Below are positions 1 to 7,765 of a DNA stretch of 64,000 nt, piece by piece. A model generated the notes under the pieces. It was given only the letters and a program-made list of their open reading frames with translations, ran no database searches and had not been told where the DNA came from. Origin of the DNA: Streptomyces sp. CBMA291 (GTDB lineage Bacteria; Actinomycetota; Actinomycetes; Streptomycetales; Streptomycetaceae); assembly GCF_014596525.1 (NCBI RefSeq), contig NZ_MSJP01000115.1, positions 1 to 64,000 on the forward strand, read 5' to 3'. The stretch's first letter is position 1, and each line of letters opens with the position of its first letter. The position numbers and the translations under genes are program-made.

Positions 1-1
1 G

Positions 2-1105
2 GATCTGCGGTCGCGGCTGGCCCGCTGGACGCTCGCGGAGGCGGAGCTGCTGGGGCTCACGGGGCGGGGGGCGCTCTCGGGTCCGGCGCGGGCGCTGCTG
101 AACCTGCCGTTGGCGGAGGCGGCGGCACCGGACGAGCCGGGCGGCGGGGTGGAGCTGTCGGTGGCGGCGGGCCGGGCGGCGACGCTGCTCGCGCCGCTGC
201 TGCCGGAGGCGGTGGACGAGGTGCTGTTGCAGGCGGATCTGACGGCGGTGGCGCCGGGTCCGCTGCGGCGCCCGCTCGCGGACGCGCTCGCGGTGCTCGC
301 GGATGTGGAGTCCAAGGGGGGCGCGACGGTCTACCGCTTCACGCCGGGGTCGGTGCGCCGGGCGCTCGACTCGGGCCGGACGGCGTCCGACCTGCATGAA
401 TTCCTGCGGACGCATTCCCGTACGCCGGTGCCGCAGCCGCTGTCGTATCTGGTGGACGATGTGGCACGGCGGCATGGGCGGCTGCGGGTGGGGGCGGCTT
501 CGGCGTATGTCCGCTGCGACGACGACGCGCTTCTCGGGGAGATCCTGGCGGACCGCAGATCGGCCTCGCTGGGGCTGCGGCGGCTGGCGCCGACGGTCCT
601 CGCGGCGCAGGCGGACCCGGCGTCGCTGCTCGACGGGCTGCGGGCGATGGGGTACGCGCCCGCTGCGGAGTCGGCGGACGGCGATGTGCTGATCACCCGC
701 GCGGACGCGTACCGCACGGGCAGGCGGACGCCTCCGACCCCGGTCCCCGAAGGCCCGCCGGCCCCGGACGCGACGCTGCTCGGCGCGGCGGTCCGGGCGA
801 TCAGGGCGGGCGACCGGGCGGCGACGGCGGTACGCAAGGAACCGTCGGCCCCCACGACACCGGGCGCGCTGCCCCGCACGTCGGCGGCGGAGACCCTGGC
901 GACGGTGCAGGCGGCGGTGATGACGGGCTCGGCGGTCTGGATCGGCTACGTGAACGCGGAGGGCGGCGCGAGCCAACGGGTCCTGGCCCCGGTCCGCGTG
1001 GAGGGCGGCTTCGTGACGGGCTACGACCACACGGCGGACGAGGTCCGCACGTATCCGCTGCACCGGATCACGGGGGTGGCGGAGCTGGCGGACGACCAGG
1101 TGTGA
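2..1105 (+). CDS. Helicase-associated domain protein (XPB/Ssl2-like N-terminal, Helicase_C_3 type), 5' end outside window
   Basis: The frame is open from the first bases of the window, so this is the C-terminal part (about 367 codons) of a longer protein. The visible part is Ala/Leu/Arg-rich and helical and carries no helicase motor motifs. Its end, roughly the last 55 residues (IGYVNAEGG...APVRVEGGFVTGYD), resembles the WYL-like tail seen in actinobacterial helicase-associated proteins encoded near XPB-type helicases. That tail and the XPB helicase 4 kb downstream are the basis for the call. A DNA-repair role is inferred. In many streptomycetes the two genes lie close together; here a foreign-looking segment separates them. 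The true start lies upstream of the window. Confidence 0.75.
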   Translation, partial: DLRSRLARWTLAEAELLGLTGRGALSGPARALLNLPLAEAAAPDEPGGGVELSVAAGRAATLLAPLLPEAVDEVLLQADLTAVAPGPLRRPLADALAVLADVESKGGATVYRFTPGSVRRALDSGRTASDLHEFLRTHSRTPVPQPLSYLVDDVARRHGRLRVGAASAYVRCDDDALLGEILADRRSASLGLRRLAPTVLAAQADPASLLDGLRAMGYAPAAESADGDVLITRADAYRTGRRTPPTPVPEGPPAPDATLLGAAVRAIRAGDRAATAVRKEPSAPTTPGALPRTSAAETLATVQAAVMTGSAVWIGYVNAEGGASQRVLAPVRVEGGFVTGYDHTADEVRTYPLHRITGVAELADDQV

Positions 1106-1135
1106 GGGGCTCGCCGTTCCGCGCTCGCGCGCCCG

Positions 1136-1228
1136 TCAGTGGCCTTCGGGGTGGCGGCGCAGGCAGGCGTTGCAGTCGGTCACGGTCGTCCCGTCGCCCA
1201 CCAGACGGGAACGGTCGGGCTCGGTCAC
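1136..1228 (-). CDS. Possible 30-aa small protein with a CxxC motif
   Basis: GTG start with AGGGA about ten bases upstream, ending TGA. It encodes 30 residues beginning VTEPDRSRLV and containing DCNACLRRH, a CxxC pair close to the C-terminus, so a metal-binding mini-protein is conceivable. It is the only structured reading frame in the gap between the helicase-associated gene and the XRE gene, and every codon is G/C-ending or nearly so. No family is recognised and the length is too small to be decisive. Confidence 0.3.
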   Translation of the reverse strand: MTEPDRSRLVGDGTTVTDCNACLRRHPEGH

Positions 1229-1371
1229 GGCATGGGCGTCCCTTTGCGGCCCGCCTGTGGCCCGTGACGTAGGGAAGAAGCGTGGCTGAGGAGGTACCGG
1301 GTTCCCCCGTTCACCTCCTGCGGGGCAGCAGATGAGCGGGGGATTCCGACGAGCCGGGGCGGCGGCAGGGG

Positions 1372-2718
1372 TTACGCGGCCAGAGCGGCGATTCGCTCCG
1401 AGACGTGCCGTACCTTCGGTTCACTCTTGACTGGGCGAAAGGCGCGACGGACATCCTCCAGTCGCTCCACCCCGCGACGAGAGTGAATACCGTCTTCGAT
1501 GAGATCGGCCGCCTTGTGGGTGGCGTCGAGAGCGCCGTCCAGGTCGCCTGCCTCCTGATAGGCCAGCGCCAAGGTCCCATAGCGGACCGCCTTGTCCCGT
1601 GGCGCGGCTTCGGCAACGGAGCGCTCCAGGGCCGCTATGGCCTTTTCCGCCTGCCCTGCGGCGAGGAGAAAACGGCCCTCGGTGGAGCGGAGCTGAGCCT
1701 CCCCGAACCAAGCCAGGCAGGACGGCGTATCCGCAGCATCGACGTGCCCGAGGGTCTCGAACGCGCGGTTGAGCGCCTCAGCGGCTTTCCGCTTCTCACC
1801 GGCCTTGTAGTACACGGTGGTCTGGTGCGCGGCGAGCGAGGCCCGCATGATGGCGGGGACCCGGCCTCGGGCTGCTGCGGCGGTCTCCATCAGCCCGACG
1901 GCGGCGAGCTGTTCACAGTGATTGGCCGCCTGAGTGGCCATGAAGCACAGGGTGTGCGCCCCCAGCGTGTCGTCGCCGGCGGTCTTGGCCGAACGGAGAG
2001 CTGCTGTGTAGTGCTGCTGAGCGGCGCTGTGAAGGCTGGCGTCGTAGCTCATCCACCCCAGGAGACAGCACACCTCGGCGGCGAGGGCGTAGAGACTCTT
2101 CGCCGTCTGCTCCGTGTAGCGGCCGTTCTCCAGCATGCGTGTGATCAACCGAAGATCCGTCCGGGCAGACTCCAGGAATTCGCCCCCGCCCGTCACCTGC
2201 TCCATGCCGCGCAAGGATTCCACCCTGCCGCGCATGTGATCCACAGTGGCCGAGGTGACCCTGTCACCGGCCGCGGCAGCGGCGACAGCCGGATCAGCCG
2301 TCGCCCACTGGGCGCCGATGCCCACGAGCGCCATGCCGCCGATTCCGAGAAATGCCCTCCGGTCCATGGGTCCACTCCCAGCAAGTGAGGTCAGGGACTT
2401 CAGCGTAGCCTCCTGCGTCCAAGGCACAGCGAGGTCGAAGGTGTTGTCCCCCGTGAGCAACCAACGTGGCCAGGGCGCCGACCTGCGCGTGGCATCGGAG
2501 ATCCGAAGCACCCGTCCAATGACCATCTGGGTGATGTCGTCCGGCGCATGGTCACCACGTTCCCACTTGAACACCGTCGAGCGAGTGGTTCCCAGGTTGT
2601 GGCCCAGTACCCGTCCTTCAAGGCGGATCAGCTGAGCGAACTTGGTCTTGCCCAGCCGGGCCTCGACCCGCGCGCAGGAAAGAGGATGGTGCAGCAGGTC
2701 AGTCGAGTGCCCGGTCAT
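1372..2718 (-). CDS. XRE-type helix-turn-helix protein with long helical C-terminal region
   Basis: 448 aa. Residues about 18-70 form an HTH (LGKTKFAQLI...STVFKWERGDHAPDD) of the XRE type found in Streptomyces. A hydrophobic Ala/Gly stretch follows at about 125-150 (RRAFLGIGGMALVGIGAQWA), which resembles a twin-arginine or membrane-proximal segment. The rest is helical and TPR-like, with repeated Ala/Leu pairs such as YTAALRSAKTAG and AIAALERSVAEA. It is transcribed away from the radical SAM-CYTH operon, about 620 bp distant across an ATPase relic. It probably acts as a local DNA-binding regulator. The ligand and the role of the TPR-like part are unknown. Confidence 0.8.
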   Translation of the reverse strand: MTGHSTDLLHHPLSCARVEARLGKTKFAQLIRLEGRVLGHNLGTTRSTVFKWERGDHAPDDITQMVIGRVLRISDATRRSAPWPRWLLTGDNTFDLAVPWTQEATLKSLTSLAGSGPMDRRAFLGIGGMALVGIGAQWATADPAVAAAAAGDRVTSATVDHMRGRVESLRGMEQVTGGGEFLESARTDLRLITRMLENGRYTEQTAKSLYALAAEVCCLLGWMSYDASLHSAAQQHYTAALRSAKTAGDDTLGAHTLCFMATQAANHCEQLAAVGLMETAAAARGRVPAIMRASLAAHQTTVYYKAGEKRKAAEALNRAFETLGHVDAADTPSCLAWFGEAQLRSTEGRFLLAAGQAEKAIAALERSVAEAAPRDKAVRYGTLALAYQEAGDLDGALDATHKAADLIEDGIHSRRGVERLEDVRRAFRPVKSEPKVRHVSERIAALAA

Positions 2719-2894
2719 CAGGTGCTCCTGTCAGCCTGGATACGCGCTCAACATACTGCCGCAGACGCTTCCTCGCGCATGGGCGAGAGCCCTTGAAACC
2801 CCTTGAAACCTTACGAGTTGAGCGCTCGCGGGTGGATGTTTCCCCTTGTCCGGAGTCCCCGGACAGCGCTGGACAAGGGAGGTGGCGATCCACC

Positions 2895-3236
2895 ATGCCG
2901 GGAGGGCATTCCTCGCCGATGTCGTACGGATTCCAGGTGGCACCCGCTCACGGATCGGTCACCGAAGCCCGGCGGAGAATCGCGGAAGGGATACGTCTGT
3001 GGCCCCCGATTTCGGAAAGCGGGAGAGGCATGTGGATCGTCGCGGAGTCGGCGAACGCCTGGGGCACAAAGCGGGGCCCGGTCGGAAAAGTGGTCTGGTT
3101 CGAGATCGCGGGCGGTGTTTCACCGGATAGTGCGGACCTACGGCCCTCGTCACTCGAACGCCCGGATCCCGTGCGAAGTCCGCTCGACCACGACAAGTCG
3201 ACACACCGACCGGGACCCCGGGGAGGTCCGCAATAG
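2895..3236 (+). pseudogene. Internally deleted anti-sigma-type ATP-binding protein (HATPase_c) relic
   Basis: The frame reads FQVAPAHGSVTEARRRIAEG then, almost at once, ISESGRGMWIVAESANAWGT and GKVVWFEI. The first piece matches the usual N-terminal strand-helix of Streptomyces RsbW-like ATP-binding proteins. The second matches their C-terminal G-box region (GRGL-x-V-x-x-L/A-x-x-WG ... GK-x-VWFE). The roughly 60-70 residues between them, including the N-box with the Mg-binding Asn, are absent while the frame is kept. The 40 residues after WFEI look like unrelated read-through. Such ATPases often sit beside XRE regulators, as here. A possible in-frame start is ATG 2895 (another at 2919). It cannot bind ATP normally, so I call it a relic. 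Confidence 0.6.
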
Positions 3237-3264
3237 CGGACACCCGTCCCGCCGGGCACGAGAA

Positions 3265-3299
3265 GGAAGGGGCCCAATGGTTCGCCAGAGCCCCTTTCC
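3265..3299 (+). terminator. Hairpin terminator between ATPase relic and radical SAM gene
   Basis: GGAAGGGGC (3265-3273) pairs with GCCCCTTTCC (3290-3299), followed by a pyrimidine run. It would insulate the downstream operon from read-through of the relic. Confidence 0.5.
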
Positions 3300-3340
3300 C
3301 TCTCCCCCTCCCCCTCCCATGACGAAGGACGGAGAGACAC

Positions 3341-4435
3341 GTGATCGATCACCCCGCTTTACGGAACATCACCAGGGAAGTTCCCACCCACGTCGCAATG
3401 GACCGGACCCTCCGCATCAAGGTCATCGACGCCTGCGGCATGACCTGCACGTTCTGCCACAACGAAGGCACACCGGTCACCTCGGACAATCACGCGGACC
3501 ATGTCGGAGAGTTCGTGGCGGCAGGCCGCTCCGGACGCGTCTCGATCTACCTCGCCACCAACGGTGCTCGTTTCATCACCGCCCCCGTGTTCCCGGACCA
3601 CACGTTTCGTTCCGCGCTCGCACAGCTCCGAGACGCCCTGGACTTCGACGAGATCCACCTGACCGGCGGGGAACCGACGCTTCACCCCCACCTGGCCCAG
3701 ATCGTGGCCGTCTCCCGGTCCGTCGGCTGCAAGGTCAGCGTCACGTCGAACGGGGAGAACGGCGCGCGTATCCTCCCCGGGTGCGCAGCAGCCGGGGAGG
3801 ACCACGTGAACTTCTCCATCTTCGGAACCACAGCCGAAGAACTCGCCCAGGTCCAGAACTCCCGTTACGGATCACGCTCTTTGGCGGGACGTAAGATCGA
3901 TGCGCTGGAGGATTCGATCACCCTTTCGCTCGACCTCGGACTTGACGCGCGGGCGAACGTCGTCATCCCGAACCGGCACCACGTCCGGCGCGTACACCGG
4001 CTCTTGGAGAAGCACTCACCGAAACTCTCGGTCCGCGTTCTTTCCTCCCTCGCCGACGGACAGGAGTCGCTTGACGCCATCGAACTCCTCCTGGACGAAA
4101 TGCAAGCCCGGCCAACCGAGGTGAGACTGATCGCCGGTACGTCGGGGTTCAGGATCGGCTACCAACTACCGGACAGCCGCACACTGTTCGTGAAGCACAT
4201 ACGATCGCTGCGGCTACCGGAGACATGTGCCGGCTGCCAGTTCGGCAAGGGGACTGACTGCCACGAGGGCTACTACGGTGTGAGGCTCTACCGTGACGCT
4301 CGCGGAACGTTCCACGTTGGTGTTTGCATCCAGCGCATGGACCTGTGCCTGCCGCTTGAAGAGTTCATCACCAGCAATGTGTGCGGCGAGATCAGGAAGC
4401 TGCGCGAGCAGGACCACCGCGACCTCACTGCATAG
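3341..4435 (+). CDS. Radical SAM protein, MoaA-like, with C-terminal Cys cluster
   Basis: 364 aa with GTG start. Residues 32-39 give C-x3-C-x2-C (ACGMTCTFCHNEG), the [4Fe-4S]/SAM-binding motif. LTGGEPTLHP is the GGE SAM-contacting motif. The C-terminal third has further cysteines (about C296, C299, C307, C329, C336), suggesting an auxiliary iron-sulfur cluster as in MoaA/SPASM-like enzymes. The substrate is unknown. Codon 7 is TTA (CCC GCT TTA CGG), the rare bldA-dependent leucine codon of Streptomyces, so translation is probably limited to developing or stationary cells. A CYTH gene starts 19 bp downstream and is almost certainly co-transcribed. Not close to viperin or to pyruvate-formate-lyase activase by motif. 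Assignment to the superfamily is firm; function is open. Confidence 0.85.
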   Translation: MIDHPALRNITREVPTHVAMDRTLRIKVIDACGMTCTFCHNEGTPVTSDNHADHVGEFVAAGRSGRVSIYLATNGARFITAPVFPDHTFRSALAQLRDALDFDEIHLTGGEPTLHPHLAQIVAVSRSVGCKVSVTSNGENGARILPGCAAAGEDHVNFSIFGTTAEELAQVQNSRYGSRSLAGRKIDALEDSITLSLDLGLDARANVVIPNRHHVRRVHRLLEKHSPKLSVRVLSSLADGQESLDAIELLLDEMQARPTEVRLIAGTSGFRIGYQLPDSRTLFVKHIRSLRLPETCAGCQFGKGTDCHEGYYGVRLYRDARGTFHVGVCIQRMDLCLPLEEFITSNVCGEIRKLREQDHRDLTA

Positions 4436-4454
4436 ATCACGACCAGGAGGAGAA

Positions 4455-5000
4455 ATGGCACAGCACGAGTACGAGGCCAAGTTCCTGGGTGTCGACGTCG
4501 ATACCTTGCGTGACCGTCTGAAGGGTGCCGGCGCAGAGCAGGTGTTTCCCAAGACCATGTTCACACGTCTGATCTTCGAGAACGACGCCGTTCGAGGGGA
4601 GCAGTGGCTGCGGCTGCGCGACGAGGGGGGCAAGACGACGCTGACGCTGAAGCAGGTCACCGACGCCAGCCACATCAACGGCACCACGGAGATCGAGGTC
4701 GAGGTCGACGACCTGGAGAGGACCGCCGAACTCCTCAAGGCCCTCGGCCTCCGCCAGGTGCGCTACCAGCAGAACTACCGGGAAGAATGGCAGCTCGACG
4801 GCGTCACCTACGATCTCGACACCTGGCCCGACCTGCCCACCTTCCTGGAGATCGAGGGCCCATCGGAGCAGGCGGTGCGCGAAGCGGCAGCCACGTTCGG
4901 CTTCGACTACACCGAAGCCCGCTTCGGCAGCATCGACCTGATCTACAAGAGCGAGACCGCCAGGGACATCCTCGCCGAGCCCACCCTCCTGTTCACCTGA
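4455..5000 (+). CDS. CYTH-domain protein (class IV adenylate cyclase / thiamine triphosphatase-like)
   Basis: 181 aa; ATG preceded by AGGAGG five bases upstream. The N-terminus has the family signature ExExK (EYEAK, residues 5-9). Later charged strand motifs fit the CYTH tunnel fold: LRLRDEGGKTTLTLKQ, EIEVEVDD, and DTWPDLPTFLEIEGPS. Members hydrolyse or cyclise triphosphorylated substrates (cAMP formation, ThTPase, tripolyphosphatase), and sequence alone does not decide between them. It lies 19 bp after the radical SAM gene, so the pair probably acts together, perhaps on a nucleotide substrate (inference). TTA codons were not seen in it. Confidence 0.85.
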   Translation: MAQHEYEAKFLGVDVDTLRDRLKGAGAEQVFPKTMFTRLIFENDAVRGEQWLRLRDEGGKTTLTLKQVTDASHINGTTEIEVEVDDLERTAELLKALGLRQVRYQQNYREEWQLDGVTYDLDTWPDLPTFLEIEGPSEQAVREAAATFGFDYTEARFGSIDLIYKSETARDILAEPTLLFT

Positions 5001-5237
5001 TCCTTCCTCGCCCCTCGACGTCCACGGTGTATCCGGCAAGCAGCGGGACGAGGCCGGTCTCCTCGGTCGGCGCCTCGCGTGCGCGGTGTTCCAGGTCACA
5101 GGCTCCTGGTACGCCGCGTCCACGGTAGATCGCCACTCCCCTCGGAAAACCGTCCCCCAGGCACTCCACCCCCGCATGCGGCACACTGGACGATTGGCCG
5201 TTACGGGAACGGCACGGTGTCGGAAGGACCTGATCAC

Positions 5238-6878
5238 GTGAGTGGACCGCTCATCGTCCAGAGTGACAAGACGCTGCTCCTTGAGGTCGATCACGAGCTC
5301 GCGGAGGCGTGTCGGCGGGCGATCGCGCCCTTCGCGGAGCTGGAGCGGGCGCCGGAGCACATCCACACCTACCGGGTGACTCCGCTGGGTCTGTGGAACG
5401 CTCGGGCCGCCGGGCACGACGCCGAGCAGGTCGTCGACGCGCTCGTCGCGTACTCGCGCTACCCCGTGCCCCACGCCCTGCTCGTGGACATCGCCGAGAC
5501 CATGGACCGGTACGGGCGGCTCACGCTCTCCAAGCACCCCACCCACGGGCTCGTCCTGACCTCGACCGACCGGCCGGTCCTTGAGGAGATCCTGCGGTCG
5601 AAGAAGGTGCAGCCGCTCGTCGGGGAGCGGATCGACGCCGACACCGTCGTCGTCCACCCCTCCGAGCGGGGGCAGATCAAGCAGACGCTGCTCAAGCTGG
5701 GCTGGCCCGCCGAGGACCTCGCCGGTTACGTCGACGGCGAGGCGCACCGGATCGACCTGGCCGAGGACGGCTGGTCCCTGCGCCCGTACCAGAAGCAGGC
5801 CGTCGACGGCTTCTGGCACGGCGGCTCCGGTGTCGTCGTCCTGCCCTGCGGCGCCGGAAAGACGCTGGTCGGAGCGGGTGCGATGGCGCAGGCCAAGGCC
5901 ACCACCCTGATCCTCGTCACCAACACCGTCTCCGCCCGCCAGTGGAAGCACGAGCTGGTGAAGCGGACCTCCCTCACCGAGGACGAGATCGGCGAGTACA
6001 GCGGGACGAAGAAGGAGATCCGGCCCGTCACCATCGCCACCTACCAGGTGCTCACCACCCGCAGGAAGGGCGTCTACCCGCACCTGGAGCTGTTCGACTC
6101 CCGCGACTGGGGTCTGATCGTCTACGACGAAGTGCACCTGCTTCCCGCGCCCGTCTTCAAGTTCACCGCCGACCTCCAGGCCCGCCGCCGCCTCGGGCTC
6201 ACCGCCACGCTCGTACGCGAGGATGGGCGCGAGTCCGACGTCTTCTCGCTCATCGGGCCCAAGCGCTTCGACGCTCCCTGGAAGGAGATCGAGGCCCAGG
6301 GGTACATCGCGCCCGCCGACTGCGTCGAGGTCCGCGTCAACCTCACCGACTCCGAGCGGCTCGCCTACGCCACCGCCGAGCCCGAGGAGAAGTACCGCTT
6401 CTGCGCCACCACCGCGACGAAGCGGAAGGTCACCGAGGCGCTGGTGAAGAAGTTCGAGGGCCAGCAGATCCTCGTCATCGGCCAGTACATCGACCAGCTC
6501 GACGAGCTGGGCGAGCACCTGGACGCCCCCGTCATCAAGGGCGAGACCTCGAACGCGCAGCGGGAGAAGCTCTTCGACGCCTTCCGCAGCGGCGAGATCA
6601 GCGTGCTCGTCGTGTCGAAGGTCGCCAACTTCTCCATCGACCTGCCCGAGGCCACCGTCGCCATCCAGGTGTCGGGCACCTTCGGCTCCCGCCAGGAGGA
6701 GGCGCAGCGCCTCGGCCGGGTCCTGCGGCCCAAGGCCGACGGGCACCAGGCGCACTTCTACTCGGTCGTCGCCCGCGACACCATCGACCAGGACTTCGCC
6801 GCCCACCGGCAGCGGTTCCTGGCCGAGCAGGGATACGCGTACCGGATCGTCGACGCGGACGAGCTGCTGGCGCCGTAG
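5238..6878 (+). CDS. DNA repair helicase, XPB family (superfamily 2)
   Basis: 546 aa from GTG 5238, chosen because GGAAGGA lies nine bases upstream and homologues begin MSGPLIVQSDKT. Motor motifs are in order: Q-like LRPYQKQAV, Walker A LPCGAGKT, motif II YDEVHLL (DEVH), motif III LTATLVREDGRE, the C-terminal RecA lobe ILVIGQYIDQLDELGE, and motif VI QEEAQRLGRVLRPK. It unwinds DNA in an ATP-dependent manner and is the bacterial relative of eukaryotic XPB. Its exact repair role in actinomycetes is not settled. It faces the HEAT/metalloprotein pair convergently. Residues before 5238 in the same frame lack a ribosome site. Confidence 0.93.
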   Translation: MSGPLIVQSDKTLLLEVDHELAEACRRAIAPFAELERAPEHIHTYRVTPLGLWNARAAGHDAEQVVDALVAYSRYPVPHALLVDIAETMDRYGRLTLSKHPTHGLVLTSTDRPVLEEILRSKKVQPLVGERIDADTVVVHPSERGQIKQTLLKLGWPAEDLAGYVDGEAHRIDLAEDGWSLRPYQKQAVDGFWHGGSGVVVLPCGAGKTLVGAGAMAQAKATTLILVTNTVSARQWKHELVKRTSLTEDEIGEYSGTKKEIRPVTIATYQVLTTRRKGVYPHLELFDSRDWGLIVYDEVHLLPAPVFKFTADLQARRRLGLTATLVREDGRESDVFSLIGPKRFDAPWKEIEAQGYIAPADCVEVRVNLTDSERLAYATAEPEEKYRFCATTATKRKVTEALVKKFEGQQILVIGQYIDQLDELGEHLDAPVIKGETSNAQREKLFDAFRSGEISVLVVSKVANFSIDLPEATVAIQVSGTFGSRQEEAQRLGRVLRPKADGHQAHFYSVVARDTIDQDFAAHRQRFLAEQGYAYRIVDADELLAP

Positions 6879-6896
6879 GGGGCGGGGGCGGAGGCC

Positions 6897-6960
6897 GGGG
6901 GAAAGGTCCCTTTGGGGCCCTAGGGGTCCTTAGGCTAGGGGTCCTTAGGGGCCTTCCCCC
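6897..6960. terminator. Possible bidirectional terminator
   Basis: Outer arms GGGGGAAAGG (6897-6906) and CCTTCCCCC (6952-6960) flank two copies of TAGGGGTCCTTAGG. It lies between the convergent XPB helicase and metalloprotein genes. Confidence 0.4.
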
Positions 6961-6982
6961 GCTTCCGCAGTCGCCGACGCGT

Positions 6983-7753
6983 CTACCAGGGGCGCGGGTC
7001 GCCGATCCGGTAACCGACCGCGTTGGCGAAGCAGTTGGCCAGCCGGAGGTTGCCGATGTTGCGTGCGGCCTGGGTGACGACCGCGGGCACGAACGGCTTG
7101 GCGTTCTCCGCCAGGTCGCCTTCCAGCTCCGCGCACACCTGGTAGGGGGAGTGGAACAGCAGGTGGCCGGGGTTGGTGTCGTAGCGGTCGAACTGGCCGA
7201 ACTCGTACGCGCTCACTCCGTGGAAGTAGTAGTAGTCGCACTGGCCATTGCTACAGCCGCCGATGTGGCCGGTCTGGAAATTGTGCTTGTACTGCCAGTG
7301 GTGCCAGGACTCGTGGAGCATGACCGAGGCGCGGTTGCCTGCCGAGTCCGAGGGGGAACCGAGATTGAACAGCGGGCAGTGCAGATTCGTCCGGTCCCTG
7401 GCCGCGAAGCGTCCGGTCTCAGAATCCGCTTCGCTGGATCCGTTGTACTGGATGAATCGCTGATAGAAAGGACCGTGGAAGCGATTGTCCGCCGCCCGGG
7501 ACGAACTCTGATAGTCCTCTGTGGAATGCCACTGAGAATTATAGTTGTCCGTGAGGCAGTAATTGATCAGATAGGCACTGTTGACGACCTTGCCGAAAGG
7601 AAGCGTCACATTGCAGGCATCGCTGATGCCCGCGGGATTCCAGGAGTCGTCCGTCAGCGCGTACGCCTGCCACACCCAGTTGAAGAGATCCGGCCAGCAG
7701 CCGTAGAGGGACTGTGTCGCCGTTTCCTCCGCGTTGGCTCCGTCGTTGCACAT
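6983..7753 (-). CDS. Putative Cys-rich HExxH zinc metalloprotein
   Basis: 256 aa; ATG with GGAGGC eight bases upstream and an in-frame stop just before, so the start is secure. Residues 147-153 read HESWHHW, an HExxH zinc-binding motif inside a helix (SVMLHESWHHWQYKH). E181-free acidic and His residues follow (YYFHGVSAYEFGQFDRYD), one of which may be the third ligand. Nine cysteines are spread through the chain, which is unusual for a cytosolic protein, yet no signal peptide is visible. The middle of the gene is distinctly less G+C-rich than its surroundings, suggesting import. It starts 12 bp after the HEAT-like gene and forms an operon with it. I do not recognise a named peptidase family; the substrate is unknown. 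Confidence 0.75.
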   Translation of the reverse strand: MCNDGANAEETATQSLYGCWPDLFNWVWQAYALTDDSWNPAGISDACNVTLPFGKVVNSAYLINYCLTDNYNSQWHSTEDYQSSSRAADNRFHGPFYQRFIQYNGSSEADSETGRFAARDRTNLHCPLFNLGSPSDSAGNRASVMLHESWHHWQYKHNFQTGHIGGCSNGQCDYYYFHGVSAYEFGQFDRYDTNPGHLLFHSPYQVCAELEGDLAENAKPFVPAVVTQAARNIGNLRLANCFANAVGYRIGDPRPW

Positions 7754-7765
7754 CGGGCCCGCCTC

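Noticed and set aside
3341..4435. Viperin-type antiviral enzyme
   Set aside because: C-x3-C-x2-C is shared by all radical SAM proteins; flanking residues (CTFCHNEG) and C-terminal Cys cluster do not match viperins.
4993..5184. Minus-strand frame (MPHAGVECLGDG... ending VDVEGRGRIR) between CYTH and XPB genes
   Set aside because: High G/C codon use but no ribosome site or recognisable family, and it spans the promoter region of the XPB gene. Could be a remnant; not supported.
4437..6806. Long minus-strand frame opposite the XPB helicase
   Set aside because: Composition shadow of a real G+C-rich gene on the other strand; Gly/Val/Asp-rich with no motifs.
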